Shown here: one piece after another, positions 10,519-20,559 of the stretch
Layout: every line of letters starts with the position of its first letter
How positions within the stretch are numbered: position 1 is the first letter of the stretch
NCBI GenBank assembly: GCA_000283635.1
Contig: HE613569.1
Location: forward strand, 1,823,501 to 1,887,500
Reading direction: 5' to 3'
Length of the DNA: 64,000 nt
Origin: Streptococcus macedonicus ACA-DC 198
Lineage (GTDB): Bacteria > Bacillota > Bacilli > Lactobacillales > Streptococcaceae
The notes under the pieces: generated by a model
What the model saw: the letters and a program-made list of their open reading frames with translations, nothing else
Databases searched by the model: none
Told to the model about the DNA's origin: nothing
Translations under genes and position numbers: made by a program

Positions 10519-10535
10519 TGTAAGAAAATATGACA
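10519..10535 (-). promoter_or_regulatory. GlnR operator
   Basis: TGTAAGAAAATATGACA matches the GlnR consensus TGTNA-N7-TNACA at every fixed position. It sits directly upstream of the -35 element of glnRA, the usual autorepression position. Confidence 0.85.
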
Positions 10536-10549
10536 TGAACGAAAAATTT

Positions 10550-11086
10550 TTAGATTTTTTTGCGTAAAAGCCCCCTAATCTTATCAACATCAGAATTAAC
10601 AAGAATAGCTACAAAGACTCCGCAAAATGTTTCAAATACCCTAGCAAACACATATAAAATAGTATCTCCAGCAGGAATTGATAAGGTAATAATCAAAAGC
10701 GCCGATGTTCCACCAATGATTCCTGCTTTGTTATTAATTGAAACATTAATCATAATTCCTAACATGGTAAAAATTGGGACAAAAATCAACGTTACCCAAA
10801 ACTGATTATGGAAAAATTTATTGATAAAAAAGAAGAGCAAAGATAGCAAACCACCAACACTATTTCCAACCACACGTGAGAAACCAAAATGAACACTTTT
10901 GTCAAAACTTTCACGTAAACTGAAAACAGCTGTCAGCGTTCCTATCTGCAGCCCTTCCCATCCAAATAAATGGAAAATTAATAACACCAAAAAAACAGCT
11001 AAACCAGTCTTAAGGGTGCGCATACCCAATTTAAATTTACTCGGGTCAAACTTATAATTCGATAAAAGATTTTTTAAATAATTCAT
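10550..11086 (-). CDS. FUSC/aromatic acid exporter-like membrane protein
   Basis: A 178-aa membrane protein with several hydrophobic segments (about residues 29-50, 70-90, 95-115 and 120-160) and the pattern GLQIGTLTAVFSLRESFDKSVHFGFSRVVGNSVGG, typical of the N-terminal half of FUSC/DUF939-type transporters. I infer a small exporter; the substrate is unknown. It sits between pgk and glnR, a gene order I recall from pneumococcus, and ends 88 bp upstream of the glnR start. Confidence 0.6.
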   Translation of the reverse strand: MNYLKNLLSNYKFDPSKFKLGMRTLKTGLAVFLVLLIFHLFGWEGLQIGTLTAVFSLRESFDKSVHFGFSRVVGNSVGGLLSLLFFFINKFFHNQFWVTLIFVPIFTMLGIMINVSINNKAGIIGGTSALLIITLSIPAGDTILYVFARVFETFCGVFVAILVNSDVDKIRGLLRKKI

Positions 11087-11266
11087 AACTCACAACCAAT
11101 TTGCATTTTCTTTATTTTAACATATTTTCAAATTGATTTGTGAGCGTTCCACCAATATGAATGCGTTTACCACAAAATATCTCTCACTTGATTTTCACAA
11201 AACAAAATAATAGTACCACTTTTAAGCAATAAAATGTTTTCTTTTCATTTATGGATTTTACACACA

Positions 11267-11292
11267 AAAAAGGACGGCTTTGCCGTCCTTTT
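11267..11292 (-). terminator. Terminator after pgk
   Basis: AAAGGACGGC and GCCGTCCTTT pair around a TTT-type loop with A/T runs on both sides. The span 11087-11266 otherwise holds no gene I can support. Confidence 0.85.
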
Positions 11293-11315
11293 GAATCTTC
11301 TTAACGAAGAAATTA

Positions 11316-12512
11316 TTATTTATCAGTAAGTGCTGCAAGACCTGGAAGTACTTTACCTTCAAGAAGTTCCATAGAAGCTCCACCACCAGTAGAAATCCAT
11401 GAGAATTTGTCAGCACGACCAAGGTTGATAGCTGCGGCAGCTGAGTCACCACCACCGATAATTGATTTAACGCCTGGTTGTTTAATGATAGCGTCCATTA
11501 CACCGATTGTACCAGCTTGGAAATCAGGGTTTTCGAACACACCCATAGGTCCGTTCCAAACAACTGTTTTAGCACCAGTCAATTCTTCGTCAAATTTAGC
11601 GATAGTTTTTGGACCGATATCAAGACCAAGGAATCCATCATCTATTGCTGGACCTTCAGTAACTTTAACTTCAGTGTAATCAGCAAAAGCGTTAGCTTCT
11701 TTTGAGTCAACTGGTAAGATTAATTTACCGTCAGCTTTAGCCAAAAGTTCTTTAGCAACATCAAGTTTGTCTTCTTCAACAAGTGAGTTACCGATTTCAA
11801 TACCTTGTGCTTTAAAGAATGTGTAAGTCATACCACCACCGATAAGGACTTTATCAGCTTTCTTCAACAAGTTTTCGATAACACCGATTTTATCAGAAAC
11901 TTTTGAACCACCTAGGATTGCGATAAATGGACGAACTGGTTTTTCAACAGCTTCTTGGATATATGCAATTTCGTTTTCAAGAAGGAAACCTGCAACAGCT
12001 TTTTCAACGTTTGCAGAGATACCTACGTTAGATGCGTGTGCACGGTGTGCAGTACCAAATGCATCGTTAACGAAGATTCCGTCACCAAGTGAAGCCCAGT
12101 ATTTACCAAGTTCTGGATCGTTTTTAGATTCTTTTTTACCATCAACATCTTCAAAACGAGTGTTTTCAACAAGAAGAACTTCACCATCTTTAAGGTTGTT
12201 GATAGCTTCTTCAAGTTCAGCACCACGTGTAACACCTGGGAAGACAACTTCTTGACCAAGTTTAGCTGCCAAATTAGCTGCTACTGGAGCAAGAGATTTA
12301 CCTTCTTTATCAGCTTCTTCTTTAACACGTCCAAGGTGAGAGAAAAGAATTGCACGACCACCTTGTTCGATGATGTACTTGATTGTTGGAAGAGCCGCAG
12401 AAATACGGTTGTCGTTAGTGATAACGCCATCTTTCAAAGGCACGTTAAAGTCAACACGGACAAGAACTTTTTTGCCTTTCAAATCAACGTCTTTAACAGT
12501 CAATTTAGCCAT
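11316..12512 (-). CDS. pgk: Phosphoglycerate kinase
   Basis: Glycolytic enzyme that transfers phosphate from 1,3-bisphosphoglycerate to ADP. The signature [14 protein letters not shown] is at the N-terminus. Substrate-binding residues lie in SHLGRVK, the nucleotide motif is [11 protein letters not shown], and the hinge/C-terminal motif is [11 protein letters not shown]. The length of 398 aa is normal. It lies about 190 bp downstream of gap but has its own terminator and a probable own promoter. Codon use looks strongly biased, as expected of a highly expressed gene. Confidence 0.97.
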   Translation of the reverse strand: MAKLTVKDVDLKGKKVLVRVDFNVPLKDGVITNDNRISAALPTIKYIIEQGGRAILFSHLGRVKEEADKEGKSLAPVAANLAAKLGQEVVFPGVTRGAELEEAINNLKDGEVLLVENTRFEDVDGKKESKNDPELGKYWASLGDGIFVNDAFGTAHRAHASNVGISANVEKAVAGFLLENEIAYIQEAVEKPVRPFIAILGGSKVSDKIGVIENLLKKADKVLIGGGMTYTFFKAQGIEIGNSLVEEDKLDVAKELLAKADGKLILPVDSKEANAFADYTEVKVTEGPAIDDGFLGLDIGPKTIAKFDEELTGAKTVVWNGPMGVFENPDFQAGTIGVMDAIIKQPGVKSIIGGGDSAAAAINLGRADKFSWISTGGGASMELLEGKVLPGLAALTDK

Positions 12513-12547
12513 TTGATAGGACTCCTTATTATTTTTTATACATGCTA

Positions 12548-12556
12548 ATTATATCA
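12548..12556 (-). promoter_or_regulatory. pgk extended -10 promoter
   Basis: The minus strand reads TGATATAAT, an extended -10 (TGnTATAAT), about 35 nt upstream of the pgk start. There is no good -35 hexamer, which is usual for extended -10 promoters. Confidence 0.6.
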
Positions 12557-12654
12557 CAAAACCTGTAAAAGAGGTAGCAAAATCAGTACATTTTGTACGT
12601 CAGCCACTACTAAACGAGGAAACCTGTGAATTTCTGTATCATTTTACAATAGAC

Positions 12655-12683
12655 AAAAAAGAGAGGAACGAATCCTCTCTTCT
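12655..12683 (-). terminator. Terminator after gap
   Basis: GAGAGGA and TCCTCTC pair around a short loop and lead into a T run on the minus strand, just past the gap stop codon. Confidence 0.8.
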
Positions 12684-12699
12684 TCAGCTAACTCATTGA

Positions 12700-13713
12700 T
12701 TATTTAGCAATTTTTGCGAAGTATTCAAGAGTACGAACAAGTTGTGAAGTGTAAGACATTTCGTTGTCGTACCATGAAACAGTTTTAACCAATTGAGTAC
12801 CATCTGTTGCTTCAGTTACTTCTGTTTGAGTTGCATCAAACAATGAACCAAATGACATACCAACGATATCAGAAGAAACGATTGGGTCAGTATTGTAACC
12901 GTAGCTTTCAGTTGCAGCAGCCTTCATAGCAGCGTTAACTTCGTCAGCAGTCACTTTTTTGTCAAGAACTGAAACCAATTCAGTCAATGAACCCGTTGGA
13001 ACTGGAACACGTTGAGCATGACCTTGCAATTTACCGTTCAATTCTGGCAATACAAGACCGATAGCTTTAGCAGCACCAGTTGAGTTAGGAACAATGTTTG
13101 CTGCAGCAGCACGTGCACGACGGAAGTCACCCTTACGGTGTGGAGCGTCAAGGATCATTTGGTCACCAGTGTAACCGTGGATAGTTGTCATTGTACCAGC
13201 TTTAAGACCGAAGTTCTTGTTCAAAGCGTCAGCCATTGGAGCCAAACAGTTTGTAGTACATGAACCAGCTGAGATAACTGTTTCTGTACCATCAAGAACG
13301 TCATGGTTAGTGTTGAAAACAATAGTCTTAACATCTGATCCACCAGGAGCAGTGATAACAACCTTCTTAGCACCACCAGCATGCAAGTGCTTTTCAGCTG
13401 CTTCTTTAGTAGCAAAGAAACCAGTTGCTTCAAGAACGATTTCTACGCCATCGTTTGCCCAGTCAATTTGTTCTGGGTCACGTTCTGCAGAAACTTTAAC
13501 GAATTGACCGTTAACTTCGAACCCACCGTCTTTGACTTCAACAGTACCGTTGAAACGACCTTGAGTTGTATCGTATTTCAACAAGTGTGCAAGCATAGCT
13601 GGGTCAGTAAGGTCGTTAATACGAGCTACTTCAACACCTTCAACGTTTTGGATACGACGGAATGCAAGACGACCGATACGACCGAAACCATTAATACCAA
13701 CTTTAACTACCAT
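12700..13713 (-). CDS. gap: Glyceraldehyde-3-phosphate dehydrogenase
   Basis: NAD-dependent glycolytic dehydrogenase; in streptococci often also displayed on the surface. It has the Rossmann start [14 protein letters not shown], the catalytic motif [12 protein letters not shown] (Cys nucleophile) and WYDNEMSY near the C-terminus. I use ATG 13713, which follows GGAGGAAATCACTA. An in-frame start nine codons upstream is out of place for the family and overlaps the Shine-Dalgarno. Confidence 0.97.
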   Translation of the reverse strand: MVVKVGINGFGRIGRLAFRRIQNVEGVEVARINDLTDPAMLAHLLKYDTTQGRFNGTVEVKDGGFEVNGQFVKVSAERDPEQIDWANDGVEIVLEATGFFATKEAAEKHLHAGGAKKVVITAPGGSDVKTIVFNTNHDVLDGTETVISAGSCTTNCLAPMADALNKNFGLKAGTMTTIHGYTGDQMILDAPHRKGDFRRARAAAANIVPNSTGAAKAIGLVLPELNGKLQGHAQRVPVPTGSLTELVSVLDKKVTADEVNAAMKAAATESYGYNTDPIVSSDIVGMSFGSLFDATQTEVTEATDGTQLVKTVSWYDNEMSYTSQLVRTLEYFAKIAK

Positions 13714-13828
13714 TAGTGATTTCCTCCTTTTGAAAATCAAAAAAATTTTTTATTTTAAAAGGTTTCCCTTTTAGACAATTGTGAAAAGATTAACTTACGT
13801 AGGCACAAATCAACCTTTCAACGTTAGT

Positions 13829-13857
13829 ATTATATAACTATTTCGCCAAAATTGCAA
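13829..13857 (-). promoter_or_regulatory. gap promoter
   Basis: On the minus strand, TTGCAA (13852-13857) and TATAAT (13829-13834) are spaced 17 bp apart. This gives an untranslated leader of roughly 105 nt before gap. Confidence 0.75.
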
Positions 13858-13883
13858 ATATTATTACCGTTTTCATAATAAAA

Positions 13884-13908
13884 AAGGACGCTCTTTTGAG
13901 CATCCTCT
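13884..13908 (-). terminator. Terminator after fusA
   Basis: AGGACGCTC and GAGCATCCT form a hairpin with one mismatch around TTTT, flanked by an A run that reads as T on the minus strand. It ends the rpsL-rpsG-fusA operon. Confidence 0.7.
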
Positions 13909-13918
13909 CTATCAAAAA

Positions 13919-15997
13919 TTATTCACCAGAATTTTTCTTGATGATTTCTTCTTGTACTGATTTAGGAACGTCTTCATAGTGGTCAAATACCATCATGAAT
14001 GTACCACGTCCTTGAGTTGCAGAACGAAGAACTGTTGCATAACCAAACATTTCAGCAAGTGGAACGAAGGCACGAACGATTTGGGTGTTACCACGAGCTT
14101 CCATACCATCAACACGTCCACGACGAGCTGTAACGTGACCCATAACGTCACCAAGGTTTTCTTCTGGAGCTGTGATTGTAACAAGCATCATTGGTTCAAG
14201 AATAACCGGTTGTGCAGTTTTAGCAGCTTCTTTAAGTGCAAGTGATGCAGCAATCTTGAACGCTGTTTCAGATGAATCGACATCGTGGTATGAACCATCG
14301 TAAAGTTTAGCTTTAATGTCAACCAATGGGTAACCAGCAAGAACACCATTAGCCATAGATTCTTGAAGACCTTTTTCTACTGCAGGGATAAATTCACGAG
14401 GAACGACACCACCAACAATAGCATTTTCAAATTCGAAACCTTTACCTTCTTCATTTGGAGTAAATTCAATCCAAACATCACCGAATTGACCTTTACCACC
14501 AGATTGGCGTTTGAAGAATCCACGTGCTTGAGTAGCTTTACGGAATGTTTCACGGTATGATACTTGTGGAGCACCTACGTTTGCTTCAACTTTGAATTCA
14601 CGTTTCATACGGTCAACAAGGACGTCAAGGTGAAGTTCACCCATACCAGAGATAACTGTTTCACCAGTTTCAACGTTAGTTTCAACACGGAATGTTGGGT
14701 CTTCTTCAGCAAGTTTTTGAAGAGCAATACCCATTTTATCTTGGTCAGCTTTAGATTTAGGTTCAACCATCAATTGGATAACTGGTTCTGGAACTTCGAT
14801 TGATTCAAGGATGATTTTAGCTTTTTCATCTGTCAATGAGTCACCAGTTGTAGTGTCTTTCAAACCAACGGCAGCAGCGATATCACCAGCGTAAACTGTT
14901 TCAATTTCGTTACGGTGGTTAGCGTGCATTTGAAGGATACGTCCGATACGTTCACGTTTACCTTTAGATGTGTTAAGAACGTAAGAACCGCTGTTCAATA
15001 CACCTGAGTAAACACGGAAGAATGTCAAACGACCTACGAATGGGTCAGTCATGATTTTGAATGCAAGGGCTGCAAATGGTTCTTCATCTGACGCTGGACG
15101 TTCTTCTTGTTCGCCTGTATCTGGGTTAACACCTTTGATTGCAGGGATGTCAAGTGGGCTTGGAAGGTAATCGATAACCGCATCAAGCATCATTTGAACA
15201 CCTTTGTTTTTGAAGGCAGAACCACAAAGAACTGGGAAGAATTCAACGTTGATAGTTGCTTTACGGATAGCAGCTTTCAATTCAGCTTCAGTGATTTCTT
15301 CACCTTCAAGGTATTTCATCATCAATTCTTCATCAGTTTCAGCAACTGCTTCGATCAATTTTTCACGATATTCGTTAGCTTGATCTACGTATTCAGCTGG
15401 GATATCTTCTTCAAGAATATCTGTACCAAGGTCGTTAGTGTAAATTTCAGCTTTCATTTTAACCAAGTCAATGATACCGTTGAAGTTATCTTCAGAACCG
15501 ATTGGCAATTGAATTGGGTGAGCGTTAGCTTGAAGACGATCGTGAAGTGTGCTTACTGAGTACAAGAAGTCAGCACCGATTTTGTCCATTTTGTTTGAGA
15601 ATACGATACGAGGAACACCGTATTCAGTAGCTTGACGCCAAACTGTTTCAGTTTGAGGTTCTACACCTGATTGTGAGTCAAGAACTGTTACCGCACCATC
15701 AAGAACACGAAGAGAACGTTGTACTTCGATTGTGAAGTCCACGTGCCCTGGTGTGTCGATAATGTTTACACGGTAATCTTTCCATTGTGCAGTTGTAGCG
15801 GCAGATGTGATTGTGATACCACGTTCTTGCTCTTGTTCCATCCAGTCCATTTGTGAAGCACCTTCGTGTGTTTCACCGATTTTATGGATTTTACCAGTAT
15901 AGTAAAGAATACGCTCAGTTGTTGTTGTTTTACCAGCATCAACGTGAGCCATGATACCAATGTTACGAGTTTTTTCAAGTGAAAATTCGCGAGCCAT
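13919..15997 (-). CDS. fusA: Elongation factor G
   Basis: Translocation GTPase of 692 aa. It has G1 ([15 protein letters not shown]), the switch I Thr region ([11 protein letters not shown]), G3 (DTPGHVDF) and G4 (NKMDK), followed by the EF-G domain II-V sequence ending with [15 protein letters not shown]. It is the last gene of the str operon. tuf does not follow, as is usual in streptococci. No lesions are visible. The gap to rpsG is unusually long (198 nt) and carries a hairpin and a -10-like element. Confidence 0.98.
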   Translation of the reverse strand: MAREFSLEKTRNIGIMAHVDAGKTTTTERILYYTGKIHKIGETHEGASQMDWMEQEQERGITITSAATTAQWKDYRVNIIDTPGHVDFTIEVQRSLRVLDGAVTVLDSQSGVEPQTETVWRQATEYGVPRIVFSNKMDKIGADFLYSVSTLHDRLQANAHPIQLPIGSEDNFNGIIDLVKMKAEIYTNDLGTDILEEDIPAEYVDQANEYREKLIEAVAETDEELMMKYLEGEEITEAELKAAIRKATINVEFFPVLCGSAFKNKGVQMMLDAVIDYLPSPLDIPAIKGVNPDTGEQEERPASDEEPFAALAFKIMTDPFVGRLTFFRVYSGVLNSGSYVLNTSKGKRERIGRILQMHANHRNEIETVYAGDIAAAVGLKDTTTGDSLTDEKAKIILESIEVPEPVIQLMVEPKSKADQDKMGIALQKLAEEDPTFRVETNVETGETVISGMGELHLDVLVDRMKREFKVEANVGAPQVSYRETFRKATQARGFFKRQSGGKGQFGDVWIEFTPNEEGKGFEFENAIVGGVVPREFIPAVEKGLQESMANGVLAGYPLVDIKAKLYDGSYHDVDSSETAFKIAASLALKEAAKTAQPVILEPMMLVTITAPEENLGDVMGHVTARRGRVDGMEARGNTQIVRAFVPLAEMFGYATVLRSATQGRGTFMMVFDHYEDVPKSVQEEIIKKNSGE

Positions 15998-16044
15998 TTT
16001 TTCTCCTATTATAAATTTAATTTACTACTCCATTATAGCATACT

Positions 16045-16079
16045 TTTAGAACGGATAGGCAGGACCTACCCGTTCTAAA
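16045..16079 (-). promoter_or_regulatory. Hairpin and -10-like box upstream of fusA
   Basis: TTTAGAACGG and CCGTTCTAAA pair perfectly over 10 bp, with an inner TAGG/CCTA stem. On the minus strand no T run follows; instead GCTATAATGG, a good -10 box, lies between the hairpin and the fusA start. It could be a structured leader or weak processing site within the str operon, with an extra fusA promoter. The function is inferred only. Confidence 0.5.
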
Positions 16080-16195
16080 CACGCTTTATTAAATTTGATA
16101 CATGTTAGCAAGTAAAACACTCACTAAACACAGCCTGAATACCAGTAGTAAAAAGGTTTAATTGTATTCGAAGCTTTGTTTCTGTATATCGCAGA

Positions 16196-16666
16196 TTACC
16201 AGCGGAAGTGTGCGAATGCACGGTTTGCTTCTGCCATACGGTGTGTATCTTCACGTTTTTTAACTGAAGCACCAGTGTTGTTAGCAGCATCCAAGATTTC
16301 TTTTGCAAGACGATCATTCATAGTGTGTTCACCACGAGCACGTGATGCAGTTACCAACCAACGAAGTCCAAGAGTTATACGACGTTCTGGACGAACTTCA
16401 ACTGGGACTTGGTAGTTAGAACCACCAACACGACGAGCACGTACTTCAAGAACAGGCATGATGTTTTCCATAGCTGTTTCGAATACTTCAAGTGCATCGT
16501 TTCCAGTAGCTTCTTTGATTTGTTCAAATGCATCATAAACGATTGATGCAGCTGTACCACGTTTACCATCAAGCATAACACGGTTGATAAGACGTGTTAC
16601 AAGTTGTGAATTGTATAATGGATCTGGCAATACTTCGCGTTTAGGCGCTCTATTTTTACGACTCAT
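16196..16666 (-). CDS. rpsG: 30S ribosomal protein S7
   Basis: Primary 16S rRNA-binding protein that nucleates assembly of the 30S head. The 156-aa sequence, from [19 protein letters not shown] to [15 protein letters not shown], is full length and matches the family. It lies 20 nt after rpsL in the str operon. Confidence 0.98.
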   Translation of the reverse strand: MSRKNRAPKREVLPDPLYNSQLVTRLINRVMLDGKRGTAASIVYDAFEQIKEATGNDALEVFETAMENIMPVLEVRARRVGGSNYQVPVEVRPERRITLGLRWLVTASRARGEHTMNDRLAKEILDAANNTGASVKKREDTHRMAEANRAFAHFRW

Positions 16667-16686
16667 TTTTTCTTATCCCCCTTCTA

Positions 16687-17100
16687 TTACCCTTTAGGAC
16701 GTTTAGCACCGTATTTAGAACGGCTTTGTTTACGATCAGCAACACCTGCAGTATCAAGTGCACCACGAACGATGTGGTAACGTACCCCTGGAAGGTCTTT
16801 TACACGTCCACCACGGATAAGAACAACACTGTGTTCTTGAAGGTTGTGTCCGATACCTGGGATGTATGCAGTAACTTCGATAAGGTTGCTCAAACGTACA
16901 CGAGCGAATTTACGAAGGGCTGAGTTAGGTTTTTTAGGTGTCATTGTTCCAACACGAGTTGCAACACCACGTTTTTGTGGTGAAGATACGTTAGTTTGAA
17001 CTTTTTTGTGGCTGTTGTAACCAACGTTAAGTGCTGGTGATTTAGATTTTTCAACTTTAGATTTACGTGGTTTACGTACCAACTGGTTGATTGTAGGCAT
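16687..17100 (-). CDS. rpsL: 30S ribosomal protein S12
   Basis: Decoding-centre ribosomal protein of 137 aa. The streptomycin-relevant lysines are wild type: [11 protein letters not shown] and [13 protein letters not shown] both keep the usual Lys, so no target-site streptomycin resistance is predicted. First gene of the str operon, with its own promoter about 140 nt upstream. Confidence 0.98.
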   Translation of the reverse strand: MPTINQLVRKPRKSKVEKSKSPALNVGYNSHKKVQTNVSSPQKRGVATRVGTMTPKKPNSALRKFARVRLSNLIEVTAYIPGIGHNLQEHSVVLIRGGRVKDLPGVRYHIVRGALDTAGVADRKQSRSKYGAKRPKG

Positions 17101-17241
17101 CTACTTTTCTCCTGTAAGATTTTTTATTTTGGTTGATAAAGTACTTGGTGACAGTCCTTATCTAAAATGTGTACTTTGCAACATTTGTCAGCACGTCTCT
17201 GTACACTCTGGAGAGACCAAAAGTAAAAAGTACCGTTCATT

Positions 17242-17270
17242 ATGATAACATAACTCGCACCATCTGTCAA
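17242..17270 (-). promoter_or_regulatory. str operon promoter
   Basis: On the minus strand, TTGACA (17265-17270) and TATCAT (17242-17247) lie 17 bp apart. The transcript would carry a leader of about 135 nt before rpsL. I see no clear S7-binding mimic in it. Confidence 0.8.
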
Positions 17271-17386
17271 ATGCTTTCGCTGTGTTTTATAGCTTTTATA
17301 AAACTTTTTGGCAGCTATTAAAATTTGTTATAGTCAAGATTAAACGCTCTTGGGTAATATAACTTTCAAAAAAGGAACTCCCTCTT

Positions 17387-18199
17387 TTAATCGAAAATAT
17401 TACCAATTTCTACTTTGACATGGTTGTTTTGAACATCAATTTCTGAAACTTTTAGAAGAGATTTGTAAGTCATTCGGTCACGTTTTTCTTGGGCATTTTC
17501 AGCAAAGATTGCGACACCCACAAGAGTACTATCGAATTCTTTCAAAAGACTGACCATACCAGAAATCGTTCCCCCACCTTTGAGGAAGTCGTCAACAATT
17601 AAGACACGGCTATTCGGTTTCAAGCTACGTTTAGACAAGAACATCTTTTCAATACGGTCACTTGAACCACTTGCATAATTGACAGAAACGGTTGAACCTT
17701 CCGTAATTTTAAGGTCACGTCGAACGATAACAAATGGAACATTCAAGATATTTGCAACGGCATTTGCCAAAGGCACTCCTTTGGTTGCTACTGTCATAAC
17801 CGCATCAATTTTATTTCCCTTGAAAGCATTAGCAATGATACGTCCAACACTTTGTAAAATTTTAGGGGTACTTAATAAATCTGATAAGTAAATATAACCT
17901 CCAGGAAGAATACGATTGCTTTCTGAAAGGCGGTCACGTAATTCTTCGATGACTGCTTTAGCTTCTTCATCAGAGATTCCTGGTGTAAAAATGACACCTC
18001 CGCTCGCCCCTGTAACTGTTTCAATTTCGCCGATTCCTGATTCTTCAAAAGCTTTTTTGATAATGGCGATATCTTCAGAGATTGAAGATTTTGCTGCTTC
18101 ATATTTTTCAGCAAAAGTGTTTAAACTTGTCAATTTATGTGGGTTGTTAATCAAATAGTTGGAGATGACAACCATGCGTTCACTACGTCGTAATTTCAT
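17387..18199 (-). CDS. purR: Purine operon regulator PurR
   Basis: Phosphoribosyltransferase-fold regulator that responds to PRPP; in streptococci and lactococci it activates or represses purine genes. The winged-helix N-terminus begins MKLRRSERMVVISNYL. The PRPP-binding signature LIVDDFLKGGGTISG lies near residue 200. I use ATG 18199, which follows GGAGAAATT; a longer in-frame start at 18250 lies in the preceding hairpin and is unlikely. The length from this start is 270 aa. Confidence 0.95.
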   Translation of the reverse strand: MKLRRSERMVVISNYLINNPHKLTSLNTFAEKYEAAKSSISEDIAIIKKAFEESGIGEIETVTGASGGVIFTPGISDEEAKAVIEELRDRLSESNRILPGGYIYLSDLLSTPKILQSVGRIIANAFKGNKIDAVMTVATKGVPLANAVANILNVPFVIVRRDLKITEGSTVSVNYASGSSDRIEKMFLSKRSLKPNSRVLIVDDFLKGGGTISGMVSLLKEFDSTLVGVAIFAENAQEKRDRMTYKSLLKVSEIDVQNNHVKVEIGNIFD

Positions 18200-18250
18200 A
18201 ATTTCTCCATTTTCATATCTGTTTTTTGTCATTATATCATAAGAAGACAA

Positions 18251-18287
18251 AAAAAACGAACATTTTAATAAAAAATGTTCGTTTTTT
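18251..18287 (-). terminator. Hairpin between yhaM and purR; terminator with PurBox-like arms
   Basis: ACGAACATTTT and AAAATGTTCGT form an 11-bp perfect stem, followed on the minus strand by eight T, a good terminator for yhaM. The arms also contain CGAACATT, which resembles the core of the lactic-acid-bacterial PurBox (CCGAACWWT). A TATAAT lies just downstream, before purR, so the same DNA may also be a PurR site. Confidence 0.65.
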
Positions 18288-18355
18288 GTGTTTTTCCCTA
18301 ATGCAAAGGGGATTTTAAGTGAGTAATGTTAAAATGTTCTGCTTTTTATTGCCTT

Positions 18356-19294
18356 TTATAATTTTGGTTTGTAGAATGAGCGGTTGTCCATTGCAAAAAT
18401 ACGATTTGTCATTTCACCCTCGTCAATACGACCTAATGCTGTTGTCATCATCATCATTTCGGCGTCGATATTATCGATAATATGAATAATCTCTGCTTCC
18501 ATAACACGTGGACGAACGGGGCTGCCGTATTCAAGCAAACCGTGATGACTTAAGATAACATGGCGTAAAATGATAACATCTTCTTTGGTGTCATCAATGT
18601 TTAATTCTGTGAGAACTTTTGTGATTTCTTCATCAATCAAGGCAATGTGACCGATTAGATTGCCACGTACAGTGTATTCGGTATTATCTGGACCAGTTAA
18701 CTCAATGACTTTCGCCAAGTCATGAAGCATGATACCAGCGTAAAGCAAACTTTTGTTGAGTTGTGGATAGATATCACCAATTGCATCCGCTAAACGCACC
18801 ATGGTTGCTGTATGGTAGGCTAATCCAGATTCAAAAGCATGGTGATTTGTCTTAGCTGCAGGATAAGTGAAAAATTCCTTGTCGTATTTGCGATAAAGCG
18901 CACGAACAACACGTTGCCAAACAGCATTTTCAATTTTGAACATCATTTGCTCAAGATAATCTTTGACATCAACAACGTCAACTGGTGATTTTTCTCGGAA
19001 GTCACTTGGGTCGCTTGGCTCACCCTCACATGGATTACGAAGGGTAATTTGATTGACTTGGGGCGTTCCATTATAGACCTCACGGCGACCTTTCATGTAC
19101 ACTACTTTACCAGCAACAAATTCTTCAACATTATAGGGCTGAGCGTCCCAAAGATTACCAGAAATTTCACCAGTATCATCTTGGAAAGTAAAGGCAATAT
19201 AATCCTTGCCAGCTCTCGTCTTACGAAGCTCTGCGGATTTTATTAAGTAGAACCCTTCAAAAAGTTCATCTTTTTTCATTTGATTAATTTTCAT
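18356..19294 (-). CDS. yhaM: 3'-5' exoribonuclease YhaM
   Basis: Exoribonuclease of 312 aa with an N-terminal OB-fold (about residues 15-110, including GKDYIAFTFQDDTGEISGNLWDA) and a C-terminal HD domain. HD-domain histidines and aspartates are visible in TNHHAFESGLAYHT, GIMLHDLAK and LRHVILSHHG. The start overlaps the rmuC end by 11 nt, so the two are likely co-transcribed. Confidence 0.93.
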   Translation of the reverse strand: MKINQMKKDELFEGFYLIKSAELRKTRAGKDYIAFTFQDDTGEISGNLWDAQPYNVEEFVAGKVVYMKGRREVYNGTPQVNQITLRNPCEGEPSDPSDFREKSPVDVVDVKDYLEQMMFKIENAVWQRVVRALYRKYDKEFFTYPAAKTNHHAFESGLAYHTATMVRLADAIGDIYPQLNKSLLYAGIMLHDLAKVIELTGPDNTEYTVRGNLIGHIALIDEEITKVLTELNIDDTKEDVIILRHVILSHHGLLEYGSPVRPRVMEAEIIHIIDNIDAEMMMMTTALGRIDEGEMTNRIFAMDNRSFYKPKL

Positions 19295-20558
19295 GATTTT
19301 CCTCGTCTTCTAATGGTGGGAGGTTAAGTAAACTTGCAGTTGCTTGGTCTTGATAAGATTCGACAGTATTTAAAGCTCGAATAATCGCATTTGTCCTTGT
19401 GGAAATAAGGCTATCCAAAGTGTTATTGGCAGTATTGATTTGTTTTTGAGCTTTGATCAACATATTACCAAATTTTTCAAATTCTACCTTAACATTTCCT
19501 AAAATTTTGCTAATATCGTTTGCGTTTTTTTGAATATTGAGAGTTTTGAATCCGACAGCAAGCGAATTTAATAGAGCTGATAAGGTTGACGGTCCTGCTA
19601 TGACAATATTTTCATCACGTCGCAAGCTATCAAAGAAATTAGCATTACGAACCACTTCTGAATACAAACCTTCTGTTGGTAAAAACATAATTCCAAAATT
19701 AGTTGTCTCAGGTGGATTGAGGTATTTTTTATTAATATCTTTAGCAAAGCGTTTAATGCTGTTAAGAAGCGACTTGCGGTAAAGCTCAACTTGTTCTTTG
19801 TCACCACTTTCGTAAGCACCTTCCAAGCGATAGTAATCCTCCAATGGGAATTTCGAATCAATTGGCAAATAAACATAGCCGTCATCATCTGTTCCTGGAA
19901 GTTTTATGGCGTATTCAACACGCTCACTAGAGCCTGAAACGGTCGGAAATTCTCGTTCATATTGGTTAGGCGTCATAATATCTTCGATAATTTGCCCCAG
20001 TTGTAACTCACCAAGAATACCACGTGTCTTAGTATTGGAAAGTACTTTGTTTAAAGTGCCAACATCTTGTGCGACATTTTTCATCTCGCCCAAGCCTTGA
20101 TTGACAGACTCCAGTTGCTTAGAAACGGTCTCAAATGAGGCTTTCAAGCGATTTTGCAAGGTTTGTTCGAGTTTTTCTTCAACCGTTTGACGCATTTCTT
20201 CCAAACGTTTTTCGTTTGATTCTTGCATTTCTTTGACAGAATTTGTCAAATTGCGGTTGATGATTTCTAAACGCTGGTCAGAACGGTCACGATTTTCATT
20301 CAAACTTTGATGAAGGACATCGCGAATATCATTTAATTGTGTGTATAAATCATTTTGCAAACGATTTATCTGATTATTCAACGCTAAAACTTGGTCTTTT
20401 TGCGCTAAATCAAGCTGATATGAGATTTGGTCAGATAAATTATCAGCGTTCTCGTCCAGTTTTTGTGAAACATTTTCTACCAGCTTTGTCATTTTCAGCA
20501 AAAGATAAATCAGCAAAACGACACTAAGAAGTCCTAATAATAATGTAATAATTAACAT
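19284..20558 (-). CDS. rmuC: RmuC family DNA recombination protein
   Basis: 424 aa. The first 24 residues form a transmembrane anchor (ITLLLGLLSVVLLIYLLL). A long coiled coil follows at about 30-170, then the conserved RmuC nuclease-like core (NTKTRGILGELQLGQIIEDI, YLPIDSKFPLEDYYR, NFGIMFLPTEGLYSEV). RmuC is known as a limiter of DNA inversions; its exact activity is not settled. It is one base from thiN and overlaps yhaM. Confidence 0.9.
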   Translation of the reverse strand: MLIITLLLGLLSVVLLIYLLLKMTKLVENVSQKLDENADNLSDQISYQLDLAQKDQVLALNNQINRLQNDLYTQLNDIRDVLHQSLNENRDRSDQRLEIINRNLTNSVKEMQESNEKRLEEMRQTVEEKLEQTLQNRLKASFETVSKQLESVNQGLGEMKNVAQDVGTLNKVLSNTKTRGILGELQLGQIIEDIMTPNQYEREFPTVSGSSERVEYAIKLPGTDDDGYVYLPIDSKFPLEDYYRLEGAYESGDKEQVELYRKSLLNSIKRFAKDINKKYLNPPETTNFGIMFLPTEGLYSEVVRNANFFDSLRRDENIVIAGPSTLSALLNSLAVGFKTLNIQKNANDISKILGNVKVEFEKFGNMLIKAQKQINTANNTLDSLISTRTNAIIRALNTVESYQDQATASLLNLPPLEDEENHEN

Positions 20559-20559
20559 T

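Noticed and set aside
15107..15559. 150-codon plus-strand ORF inside fusA
   Set aside because: It is a Phe/Asn/Ser-rich shadow of the strongly biased fusA codons, with no ribosome-binding site. The same applies to the long antisense ORFs in gltB, gltD, glnA, pgk and gap.
16687..17100. Streptomycin-resistance mutation in rpsL
   Set aside because: Both usual resistance-site lysines (in TPKKPNS and GGRVKDLPG) are wild type.
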